From Gemmatimonadota bacterium (GTDB lineage Bacteria > Gemmatimonadota > Gemmatimonadetes > Longimicrobiales > Gaopeijiaceae): a stretch of 39,637 bases of DNA. The DNA is taken from NCBI GenBank assembly GCA_002718595.1, contig PBFD01000007.1, forward strand, positions 27,845 to 67,481, given 5' to 3'. Position numbers and translations under genes: made by a program. The notes beneath the pieces are model-generated. The model ran no database searches. It was not told where the DNA came from and saw only the letters and a program-made list of their open reading frames with translations. Below, one piece after another: positions 15,508 to 23,118 of this stretch. Numbering within the stretch: position 1 is the stretch's first letter; each line of letters starts with the position of its first letter.

Positions 15508-18456
15508 ATGAAAAACATGAAAACCATTTTCAAATCTCAAATGATCGCGTTATTAGCCTGCATATCAATTGCGCCTCCCTTGGTTGGCGCACAAAGTGGT
15601 GTGATTAGTGAGTCCGATCTTTCCACCTTCAAACCCCGTTTGATCGGTCCAGCCGTGACCGGAGGAAGAATTCACAACCTGGCAGTACTGCCAGGAAACC
15701 CCTCTGTAATTTTTGTTGCTTCTGCCTCTGGAGGTCTCTGGAAGACAACAAATAGGGGGCACACTTGGCGAAATATTTTCGCCGATCAGACGGTTAGCAC
15801 CTTTGGGGATGTCGCCATAGCACCTTCAAACACAGATATCGTTTATGCAGGTACTGGCGAGCAAAATAATCGTCAAAGCACTTCGTGGGGCAATGGGGTC
15901 TATCGCTCGGACGATGCCGGAGAAACTTGGCAACACCTTGGACTAACACAGACACGTCATATTGGAAAAGTGATAGTCAATCCTATAAACCCTGAAATTG
16001 TCTATGTAGCTGCGCTAGGCAACCTATGGCAACCCAGTGAAGAAAGAGGCGTTTTCCGTAGCCTTGATGGTGGACAGTCTTGGGAGAAAACCCTGTTTGT
16101 TGATAGCTACACAGGAGCAGTAGACCTCGTAATAAACCCTGAAGATCCAAGTATTCTCTACGCCGCCACCTACCAAAGGCTTCGTCGTACCTGGGGCTTC
16201 AATGGTGGAGGGCCAGGCAGTGCAGTCTATAAGAGCGAAGACTCTGGAGCAACTTGGAAACAGCTCACAAATGGTATTCCCACTGGAGACAAAGGGCGCA
16301 TTGGCTTAGCCATATCCGAATCCAATCCAAACATCCTCAACGCCCTGATAGAACATGCCGATGCTAGTGCACAGGGAACTTACCGAACAGAAAACGGTGG
16401 TAACAGTTGGGCCAAAGTCAGTTCACTAAACCCTAGACCTATGTATTACTCTAAAATATTTATTGATCCTTCAGATTCAAATAGAGTTTATGTGCTAGCC
16501 ACCTCATCCTACAAGAGTGAAGATGGCGGAGCTACTTTCTCAGAAATAGCAGAGCGACCTACCTATGACGTAGGTGTTCACGCTGACCAACACGCTGTCT
16601 GGATTAACCCTTCCGACCCAAACCACTTTTACCTAGCTGGAGATGGAGGGTTATGGGAAACTTATGATCAGGGGGACAACTTTCGTAAACTCAATAACAT
16701 TCCAATAGGACAAATATATGCTTTAGGTCTGGACAATAGAGATCCATACTATGTCTATGTAGGGATGCAAGACAATCACTCGTGGATGGGACCCTCTCGG
16801 ACAAGAGGATGGATTGGCATTACCAATGATGACTGGAGACAGACTGGATTTGGAGATGGTATGTATCAGCAACCCAATCCCATTGACCATCGCTTTGTAT
16901 ACGGCAACTCCAATGGAGGCGGGTACTATCGTTTTGACCCTGAAACAGGTGATATGATCGATATACGACCAAGAGCAAACTTAACTGAAAGCCGATATAG
17001 ATGGGACTGGGTATCACCAAGCCTGGTATCATCCCATGACCCAGCCAGAGTCTATTTGGGTGGCAACAGACTATTCGTCTCTCAAGATAATGGTGAATCC
17101 TGGACACGCACCGAAGACTTAACTCGACGTGAAGACCGAAATGAAATGGAACTAATGGGAGTGAGAGGTGCCGACATAACCATCTCAGCCAATGACGGAA
17201 CTTCATCTTACGGTGAAATTGTAGTGATCGCAGAGTCAACCATCGATTCAGAAGTGCTCTGGGTCGGAACGGATGACGGGAACCTCCAAATGTCACGTGA
17301 CGGGGGAACAACTTGGAGCGAATTAAGCAACAACGTACAAGGCGTGCGAAATGGAACCTATGTGAGCCGGATCGCCAGTTCCATACTTGGCCCCGAAGTA
17401 GCTTACGTAGCATTTGATGCGCATCGCGATGGAGACTTCTCTCCCTACCTGTTCGTCACCAAAGATTTCGGTGAAACATGGACTCCATTGATGAACAACT
17501 TGCCCTCAGGTTCAATCAACTCCTTTCTGGAACATCCTGACAATCCAAACACCTTGTTCGTGGGTACTGAACACTCTGTCTTTGTGAGCACCAATAATGG
17601 ATCTGACTGGGCAAAACTCGAAAATCTTCCAACTACCGCTATGGATGACATGGCCATACATCCAAGAGAAAAAGACCTCGTTATAGGAACCCATGGGCAA
17701 AGCGTTTGGATCCTAGACGATACTTCCCCTCTTGCGGAGTGGGCTCTTTCAGATTCGGAACAATCACCACACATTTTCAGTATTAGAGATGCTACTATTT
17801 TCAACTATAAGAAAGACACATCCTACAGGGGACAAGCCGAATTCCATGGAACTAATCCAGTGTCAGGAGCCATTATCACCTATCGCCTTGGAGAAGGTAG
17901 TGGGCCAGCCATAATGCATATTCAGAACCCCACAGGTGAAACAATTCGAAGCATGTCCGTTCCACCCAGCCCAGGGACCCACAGGGTAAATTGGGATCTT
18001 CGACATTCACTCACCGATGCACAGGAAGTCTGGAAAAGCCACGACGATCCCAACTTAGCTAGACCCATAGAAAACCTTGGCGCTTGGGTTTCCCCAGGTA
18101 TTTATACCGTCCAAATAGAGGCGAGAGGGACAAAGGTTAGTCAGTCAGTAACTGTAAAACCTGACCCTTTAATGCCCACAATAAACCAAGAAATGTACGA
18201 ACAAAGAGAAGCGTTTTTGCTAGACTTGAGAGACTGGAAGGAACGTATTGATCGAGAAGAACCATCCTGTTTTGGACAAAGTAATGAAACTGATAGAGAT
18301 CTCTGTCAAATTCTAAGAGAAATCCTCCAACTAGAACAAGGGCTCACTGGAGGAGGTGTCCGACCTGGATCACTTTATCCTCCAACAAAAGATCATCAGG
18401 CAAGAAAGTCGTCTGTGAATGAAAGACTGATTAACATACTGCGAAAAAATCAATAA
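15508..18456 (+). CDS. Secreted sortilin/BNR-repeat beta-propeller protein
   Basis: About 982 residues from ATG 15508, with an N-terminal signal peptide (MIALLACISIAPPLVGAQS). Eleven Asp-box-like S/TxDxGxxW/F motifs are visible, for example TTNRGHTW, SDDAGETW, SLDGGQSW, SEDSGATW, SQDNGESW, SRDGGTTW and TKDFGETW; this is the pattern of VPS10/sialidase-type propellers, probably two of them. After ~residue 760 comes a beta-sandwich like the FlgD/Por-type Ig module (GTHRVNWDLRHSL) and a short helical end. Such proteins are abundant in Gemmatimonadota, Acidobacteria and Bacteroidetes and are usually annotated only as WD40/YVTN/BNR repeat proteins; no catalytic residues can be assigned. A four-helix protein follows after 17 bases, probably in the same transcript. 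Confidence 0.88.
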   Translation: MKNMKTIFKSQMIALLACISIAPPLVGAQSGVISESDLSTFKPRLIGPAVTGGRIHNLAVLPGNPSVIFVASASGGLWKTTNRGHTWRNIFADQTVSTFGDVAIAPSNTDIVYAGTGEQNNRQSTSWGNGVYRSDDAGETWQHLGLTQTRHIGKVIVNPINPEIVYVAALGNLWQPSEERGVFRSLDGGQSWEKTLFVDSYTGAVDLVINPEDPSILYAATYQRLRRTWGFNGGGPGSAVYKSEDSGATWKQLTNGIPTGDKGRIGLAISESNPNILNALIEHADASAQGTYRTENGGNSWAKVSSLNPRPMYYSKIFIDPSDSNRVYVLATSSYKSEDGGATFSEIAERPTYDVGVHADQHAVWINPSDPNHFYLAGDGGLWETYDQGDNFRKLNNIPIGQIYALGLDNRDPYYVYVGMQDNHSWMGPSRTRGWIGITNDDWRQTGFGDGMYQQPNPIDHRFVYGNSNGGGYYRFDPETGDMIDIRPRANLTESRYRWDWVSPSLVSSHDPARVYLGGNRLFVSQDNGESWTRTEDLTRREDRNEMELMGVRGADITISANDGTSSYGEIVVIAESTIDSEVLWVGTDDGNLQMSRDGGTTWSELSNNVQGVRNGTYVSRIASSILGPEVAYVAFDAHRDGDFSPYLFVTKDFGETWTPLMNNLPSGSINSFLEHPDNPNTLFVGTEHSVFVSTNNGSDWAKLENLPTTAMDDMAIHPREKDLVIGTHGQSVWILDDTSPLAEWALSDSEQSPHIFSIRDATIFNYKKDTSYRGQAEFHGTNPVSGAIITYRLGEGSGPAIMHIQNPTGETIRSMSVPPSPGTHRVNWDLRHSLTDAQEVWKSHDDPNLARPIENLGAWVSPGIYTVQIEARGTKVSQSVTVKPDPLMPTINQEMYEQREAFLLDLRDWKERIDREEPSCFGQSNETDRDLCQILREILQLEQGLTGGGVRPGSLYPPTKDHQARKSSVNERLINILRKNQ

Positions 18457-18473
18457 AGGATGAAAGACAAATC

Positions 18474-18866
18474 ATGGATAACTTTTTATTCAATGCACAC
18501 TCAGGCCTAAGGTACATAATACTCCTTTTCGGAGTGCTGACGCTCGGGTATTCAATCTACGGTGCTATTAGCGCAAAACCCTACGATTCTAGGATTCGAA
18601 TCCTAGCCTCAAGCTTTGTTGGATCAATACATCTTCAACTTTTGTTAGGATTCGCATTGATTCTGAGTGGACGGTTCCAACCTGCCTTGATTGGCCATAT
18701 CTTTATGATGATTTTAGCAGCGGCAGTGGGACAAATACCAGTATCCATAATGAGAAGACGGCCCCTAGAAGAGAAGTCGTACACTCCTCACGGAGTTGGT
18801 GCTCTTCTGGCACTGGGATTCATTGTCTTAGGAATTAGAGCCATAGGAAGAACTGTTCTTGGTTAA
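18474..18866 (+). CDS. Small four-helix membrane protein of unknown function
   Basis: 130 residues, four hydrophobic segments, both ends probably cytoplasmic or periplasmic together. It begins NAHSGLRYIILLFG; a His-Ser-x-Leu-Arg start like this recurs in small membrane proteins of Bacteroidetes and related groups. Further histidines lie at the helix edges (SIHLQLLLG, IGHIFMM, TPHGVGAL), which would suit heme or metal binding as in b561-like bundles, but this is only suggested by their placement. GAAAGA sits seven bases before the ATG. It lies between the BNR protein and heme A synthase, so a link to respiratory cytochromes is possible. Confidence 0.75.
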   Translation: MDNFLFNAHSGLRYIILLFGVLTLGYSIYGAISAKPYDSRIRILASSFVGSIHLQLLLGFALILSGRFQPALIGHIFMMILAAAVGQIPVSIMRRRPLEEKSYTPHGVGALLALGFIVLGIRAIGRTVLG

Positions 18867-18896
18867 AAAAGGGTATTCAAGCTGATAATTTAGAAC

Positions 18897-18933
18897 AACA
18901 GTAAGACTGTTTAGCAGGGAGGTTAAATCTCCC
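18897..18933 (+). other. Two tandem small hairpins upstream of ctaA
   Basis: AACAGT-AAG-ACTGTT (18897-18911) is followed at once by GGGAG-N7-CTCCC (18917-18933). Neither is followed by a T-run, so they are poor intrinsic terminators. They could be an RNA processing or attenuation structure between the four-helix gene and ctaA. Confidence 0.3.
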
Positions 18934-18984
18934 AGAGAACAACAATCATTCACGATATCAGTAAACCCCTATCTAACGAGAGAA

Positions 18985-19902
18985 ATGAACCTGATCATGA
19001 AATCTTCTGCCCATCATAAGTTATACCTCCTGGCCACTTTCTGGACCTTAGGATTGCTATTTCTTGGAAGTATAGTACACGCAACTGGATCCAGCCTAGC
19101 ATGCCCCGACTGGCCTACCTGTTACGGCACCATGTTTCCAAAAATGACTGGTGGAATTTTTTGGGAACACCTTCATAGATTAGTTGCTGGTGCCCTCGTG
19201 ATATTATTTGCAGTAGCCACCTGGATTGGGTGGAAAGCAGAAGAAAAAAGACCAGGGATAAGAATTTGGTCATGTGTAGGCATTTTGCTCTTATTGGTTC
19301 AAAGTGTTTTTGGAGGACTGACAGTAATCTTAAAGCTTCCAGATGCAATATCCACAACACACTTGGCACTAGCCTTCTTATTTCTCACACTAGTAACAGT
19401 TCTTACAGCGGTGACGTCTCCCCAAAGTACTACCGTTGAGAAGCAAAACTTGAAAAAACTTTCTGATGTCGAAAAAATAGGTGTGTTGAGCGCCGTCTTG
19501 ATATTTGGTCAATCGGTATTGGGAGGAGTTGTGAGACATACTGGAGCTGGCTTGGTATGTCCAGATGTTCCGCTCTGTTTTGGAGAATGGATCCCACCAT
19601 TAGAAGCAGTCTCAGTAATAACCCATTTTACCCACCGATTGCTGGGGATCATCGTATTGATATCCTTGATAGTTTTGGCTTATAAGTCATTTGATCTTCA
19701 AAGGGGCTCACAAATAAGGACCTTTGCGATGACAGCCGCTGTTCTTGGGGTTTTTCAAGTCATATTAGGTTTTCTATCTGTCTACTCTTTATTGGCAATC
19801 ATCCCCGTTTCACTTCACACACTCATAGCAGCTACCCTGCTGTCCTGTACAACTTATCTGGTCTCTCTCAGTTGGCGAGAGCGATTAATACTGGAAAATT
19901 GA
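18985..19902 (+). CDS. ctaA: Heme A synthase (COX15/CtaA family)
   Basis: 305 residues with about eight membrane helices in two similar halves. Each half has a cysteine-pair loop (CPDWPTC and CPDVPLC) and paired histidines (EHLHRLVAGAL and THLALAF; HFTHRLLGII and SLHTLIAATLL). CtaA hydroxylates the C8 methyl of heme O to give heme A for aa3-type cytochrome c oxidase, so the organism should respire with a heme-A oxidase. The two intact cysteine pairs match the Bacillus-type short enzyme. ctaB and the oxidase genes are not in the window. GAGAG lies just before the ATG; ATG 18997 is a second possible start. Confidence 0.94.
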   Translation: MNLIMKSSAHHKLYLLATFWTLGLLFLGSIVHATGSSLACPDWPTCYGTMFPKMTGGIFWEHLHRLVAGALVILFAVATWIGWKAEEKRPGIRIWSCVGILLLLVQSVFGGLTVILKLPDAISTTHLALAFLFLTLVTVLTAVTSPQSTTVEKQNLKKLSDVEKIGVLSAVLIFGQSVLGGVVRHTGAGLVCPDVPLCFGEWIPPLEAVSVITHFTHRLLGIIVLISLIVLAYKSFDLQRGSQIRTFAMTAAVLGVFQVILGFLSVYSLLAIIPVSLHTLIAATLLSCTTYLVSLSWRERLILEN

Positions 19903-20049
19903 AGAAGGGGAGACACTAGTAGAAGGATAGTGGCAGGAAGTCCCAGAACGATTTAATGAAGATGAGAAGTTCGGATTAGAGACAATATACCGGGAGCGGT
20001 AGCAGGAACAGAGTGGAATCTAGAAAATTCGGATGAACCTGCAAAGAAT

Positions 20050-20616
20050 TCACATCCCTCGAATATCCCATCTACAGAAAGCATCACCCGCTGATTCACA
20101 GGCGGTATGTTCCACCTGAATACCAGTCGCACCCAAACCTCTCACAGACTCTAAACAGATACCCCCAACTAAGGCACAAGCATTTCCGGTAGGGTCCATC
20201 TCCATAAAAAGATGGGATCTGCTTTCCAAAGTCAGGCCTGACCCAGAAAAGCCACCAATCCTCCTTCCAAATAACCTTATGAAACTCCGGTTTATTCTTC
20301 TTTTTGCCCGTAGAACTATGAATAGCCTTGAAACAATTTTTGGTAAGTTTAACGGATCAAAAGCCAACCGCTTCCCACACTCCAAAAAGATGTCTACAGA
20401 ATCTGGCCTTTTATTTACGAGTCCGACTAAATCCTTGAATTCAAGATCTGTAATCTTACGGTTTCTCTTGACTTCTTGGTGGTAGACATCAATCCGATCT
20501 ACTATAACCTGACTGAGTCCAAGCCTTCGTGGAATTGTCACTGAAGTGTTTTCTTCTTTCAAGACCTCACGAGGCTGATCTTTTTCCTGGATTGTTTCCA
20601 AAAGAACTAAAGCCAC
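20050..20616 (-). CDS. V4R-like (4-vinyl reductase) domain protein, function unknown
   Basis: 188 residues from a GTG at 20616; an in-frame stop lies 16 codons upstream and no better start or clear ribosome site exists, so the exact N-terminus is uncertain. The C-terminus reads GIQVEHTACESAGDAFCRWDIR, which fits the closing signature of V4R domains (a Cys, then AxGDxxCxW/F). V4R domains bind small hydrophobic ligands and occur in bacteriochlorophyll vinyl reductase and in sensor proteins. Residues ~45-75 (NRKITDLEFKDLVGLV) are helical and unassigned. It lies alone on the minus strand between ctaA (convergent, 147 empty bases) and the coiled-coil gene (divergent). Confidence 0.7.
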   Translation of the reverse strand: MALVLLETIQEKDQPREVLKEENTSVTIPRRLGLSQVIVDRIDVYHQEVKRNRKITDLEFKDLVGLVNKRPDSVDIFLECGKRLAFDPLNLPKIVSRLFIVLRAKRRINRSFIRLFGRRIGGFSGSGLTLESRSHLFMEMDPTGNACALVGGICLESVRGLGATGIQVEHTACESAGDAFCRWDIRGM

Positions 20617-20896
20617 AAAAGATGAGATACGACTAGAATCGGATATAGAAAACTCCTTTTGTTACTACTTCTTTCATCGACATAGTAAGGCCCGCTCTAT
20701 TGCGTCCGTGACAACCGACAAGAACCGCTTATTAAAACGTTAGTTCCAAAAAAGCAAATAAAAGGGCTTGCCCCTTCATCCACTTCAAATAACATCAGTG
20801 TATAGTAGGTTGAATACAAGTCTAGAATGTTACTAATCTTAAAAACACATAGCACGAAATCGTTTTCTCCACACTTAGCGGATAGCGAACTGGAAC
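20617..20896. other. Intergenic region between two divergent genes; no gene seen
   Basis: 280 bases. I find no ORF, tRNA-like fold or long repeat here. A short hairpin (AAGGG-CTTGC-CCCTT, near 20762-20776) is present. It must hold promoters for the V4R-like gene (minus) and the coiled-coil gene (plus), but I cannot pick them with confidence. Confidence 0.5.
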
Positions 20897-21316
20897 ATGT
20901 TTAAAAATTTGCGTGCGTCATGGCTGGAAGCCGTTGAAAATTTTAAATACGAATTGGAACAAGATTCAACCTTGGACAGCTCACAAGCCCAAACAGAAAA
21001 GATGCAGAGCAAAATCCGGGAGGCCGAAAACCTGATCAACAGACTCAGGATGGAAATTGAACATTGCTCAACCCAAACAGAAAAAGAAATCGAAGAGATA
21101 TCTAAATGCAAAAGAAGGAAACAACTAGCCCTGGATATCGATGATAAAGAAACTGCAACAATAGCTCAAGAATACCTATTAAGGCATACCAGAAACAGTG
21201 AGATTTTTCAACAAAAAATCCTTGCACTACAAAACGAACTGACAATGCGTGAAGAGCAACTTCTATTCATGCTTGGAATGTTTAAAGAAGCCAAACTTGG
21301 AGAAACTGAAACTTAA
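20897..21316 (+). CDS. Short coiled-coil protein (PspA-like in character), function unknown
   Basis: 139 residues, highly charged and almost wholly helical. It opens with an amphipathic stretch (MFKNLRASWLEAVENFKYEL), followed by heptad-like runs (KMQSKIREAENLINRLRMEI and FQQKILALQNEL). An amphipathic start followed by coiled coil recalls PspA/IM30 membrane-surface proteins, but at 139 residues it is much shorter and direct homology is not shown. GGA lies close before the ATG. A small hairpin (CGAGG-TAAAG-CCTCG, 21318-21332) follows the stop. Next on the strand is a GlsB-like membrane protein, so an envelope role is plausible. Confidence 0.7.
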   Translation: MFKNLRASWLEAVENFKYELEQDSTLDSSQAQTEKMQSKIREAENLINRLRMEIEHCSTQTEKEIEEISKCKRRKQLALDIDDKETATIAQEYLLRHTRNSEIFQQKILALQNELTMREEQLLFMLGMFKEAKLGETET

Positions 21317-21423
21317 GCGAGGTAAAGCCTCGATCAATAGAACTGCCTCTGGCGCAGAAAAGAACTTACCGTTTAGATTTATCTTAAATAAACAGAAACT
21401 TTGAAATTTTAAGGAATGAATCA

Positions 21424-21702
21424 ATGGAAAACTGGATTGGTATAGGGATATGGATCTCCGTAGGTTGCATGGTGGGACTACTAATGAGAAAGGTGATCAG
21501 CAGGTCAGAAGAAACTCCTGGCCATCTGCCCATTTTGCTAATCCTTAGCAGTTTTGGAGCTACTATTGGTGGCATGTTGGGCGTGGGCATCTTTGAGTTC
21601 CAAGAACCGGCAGCTTTAAGTCCAGGTGGTATGGCAGGCGCAATATTCTTTTCATTCTTCATTAGCTTTATCTATCGATGGGGCATACGTGGACTACTTT
21701 GA
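21424..21702 (+). CDS. Small membrane protein, GlsB/YeaQ/YmgE-like
   Basis: 92 residues, three hydrophobic segments with glycine-rich turns (GIGIWISVGCMVGLLM, SSFGATIGGMLGVGIF, and a last helix ending YRWGIRG). This glycine-patterned three-helix layout matches the transglycosylase-associated/GlsB family, small stress-linked membrane proteins of unknown mechanism. AAGGA stands before the ATG. Its end overlaps the start of the M20 peptidase gene. Confidence 0.65.
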   Translation: MENWIGIGIWISVGCMVGLLMRKVISRSEETPGHLPILLILSSFGATIGGMLGVGIFEFQEPAALSPGGMAGAIFFSFFISFIYRWGIRGLL

Positions 21703-23087
21703 ACTACTTGCGATCCCCCCAAGAATACATTGGTGAAAATCTTGAGACCTTCAAGTCTGAAATGCTTGAGTTCCTACGAATCCCTTCCATAAGTACCAGC
21801 CCTGATCACCTCGAAGAAGTTCAAGAAGCAGCATCATGGCTGAAAGGCATGATCGAACAATCTGGCCTACAGGCGGAAATTCATCAAACTCCTGGGCACC
21901 CGATCGTACTGGGAGAATGGCGAGAAGCTGGAAACAATGCTCCGACAGTTTTAGTCTACGGACATTACGATGTACAACCTCCAGAGCCACTTGAGCTGTG
22001 GAACTCCCCACCGTTTGAGCCCGAGATAAGAAATGGACGCCTTTATGGCAGAGGGTCTGCGGACGATAAAGGGCAATTGTATCTGCACCTCAAGGCTGCC
22101 GAGGCTTTCCTCAAGGGCCCTGGAAACCTTCCAGTCAACCTTATTCTACTGATCGAAGGTGAAGAAGAAGTAGGGTCTCCCAATCTGCTCCCCTTCGTAG
22201 AAAGTCAAAAAGATCGTCTATCTTGTGACGTCACTCTTATTTCCGACACTAGTATGATCGCTCCAGGGCTACCATCTATTCTTTGTTCACTAAGAGGACT
22301 AGCCTATTTTGACATTGAGGTGAGAGGTCCGTCTAGCGACTTGCACTCGGGAGTCTGTGGTGGGCCAGTAGTAAATCCCGCTTTAGCTCTGGCACAGATC
22401 TTAGCTAGCCTGCAGAATTCAGAAGGGCAGATCGCAATTGATCATTTTTACGATGACATTGTGGAATGGCCGGCGCAGCAGGTAGAAGCTCTAAAAACAC
22501 TTCCTTTTGACAAAGGAGATTTCGAAGAATCAATAGGTAGAGAGCTCTGTGGTGGAGAGCAACAATACACAGTACTAGAACGTCTTTGGACAAGACCGAC
22601 GGTTGAAGTTAATGGACTAAATTCTGGTTACACAGGTGAGGGAGCAAAAACCGTACTCCCCAGCGTAGCTCAGGCCAAGGTGAGCTTCCGTCTAGTATCT
22701 GACCAGACTCCAGAAAGGATTGAAGTGCTATTCCGACAACATGTGGAGCAAGTTGCGCCAAAAGGGGTTGAAGTCACTATCAGACACCTACACGGTGGTA
22801 TGCCATGGCGATCTCAACTGAATGAAAAATTGAAATCAGCCGTGGATTCTGCATTGACAAAAGTATTTGACAAGGAGTCGGTTATTGCTGGAGAAGGTGG
22901 GAGTATACCTATCGTAAATGTCCTAGAACAAGTGCTGGAAAGCCCTGTTTTGTTGCTTGGATTCTCCTACCCTGGATGTAACCTCCATGCCCCGAATGAA
23001 TGGTTCCCAGAAGAAAATATTGAAAATGGAATACGGACAATAGCACATCTTTACCAAGAGTTTTCCAGTGTAAACAAGCTGCGATAG
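21678..23087 (+). CDS. M20 family metallo-dipeptidase
   Basis: 469 residues from ATG 21678, or 462 from TTG 21699, which makes a TTGA overlap with the preceding stop and may be the real start. Zinc ligands of the M20A family are all present: GHYDVQP (His96), GRGSADDKGQ (Asp129), EGEEEVGS (catalytic Glu and ligand Glu), SDTSM (Asp), and CNLHAPNEW (His). The lid domain (ASLQNSEGQ to VRLV-type RLVSDQTPE) is complete. By similarity of layout it is a cytosolic dipeptidase of the CNDP/PepV-like group acting on dipeptides; deacylase or carboxypeptidase activity is the alternative. Confidence 0.92.
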   Translation: MGHTWTTLNYLRSPQEYIGENLETFKSEMLEFLRIPSISTSPDHLEEVQEAASWLKGMIEQSGLQAEIHQTPGHPIVLGEWREAGNNAPTVLVYGHYDVQPPEPLELWNSPPFEPEIRNGRLYGRGSADDKGQLYLHLKAAEAFLKGPGNLPVNLILLIEGEEEVGSPNLLPFVESQKDRLSCDVTLISDTSMIAPGLPSILCSLRGLAYFDIEVRGPSSDLHSGVCGGPVVNPALALAQILASLQNSEGQIAIDHFYDDIVEWPAQQVEALKTLPFDKGDFEESIGRELCGGEQQYTVLERLWTRPTVEVNGLNSGYTGEGAKTVLPSVAQAKVSFRLVSDQTPERIEVLFRQHVEQVAPKGVEVTIRHLHGGMPWRSQLNEKLKSAVDSALTKVFDKESVIAGEGGSIPIVNVLEQVLESPVLLLGFSYPGCNLHAPNEWFPEENIENGIRTIAHLYQEFSSVNKLR

Positions 23088-23118
23088 AATAAGTATATCA
23101 AGCAGTGTAACCCGCTCT

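Noticed and set aside
16820-17413. 197-codon minus-strand open frame inside the BNR gene
   Set aside because: Arg/His/Leu/Trp-rich shadow of the repeated propeller codons, with no recognisable domain.
19903-20049. Possible small gene or RNA between ctaA and the V4R-like gene
   Set aside because: No start-stop frame of useful length, no tRNA-like fold and no terminator stem with T-run was found.
21318-21332. CGAGG-N5-CCTCG hairpin after the coiled-coil gene as terminator
   Set aside because: Stem is only 5 bp and is followed by mixed sequence rather than a T-run, so termination is not supported.
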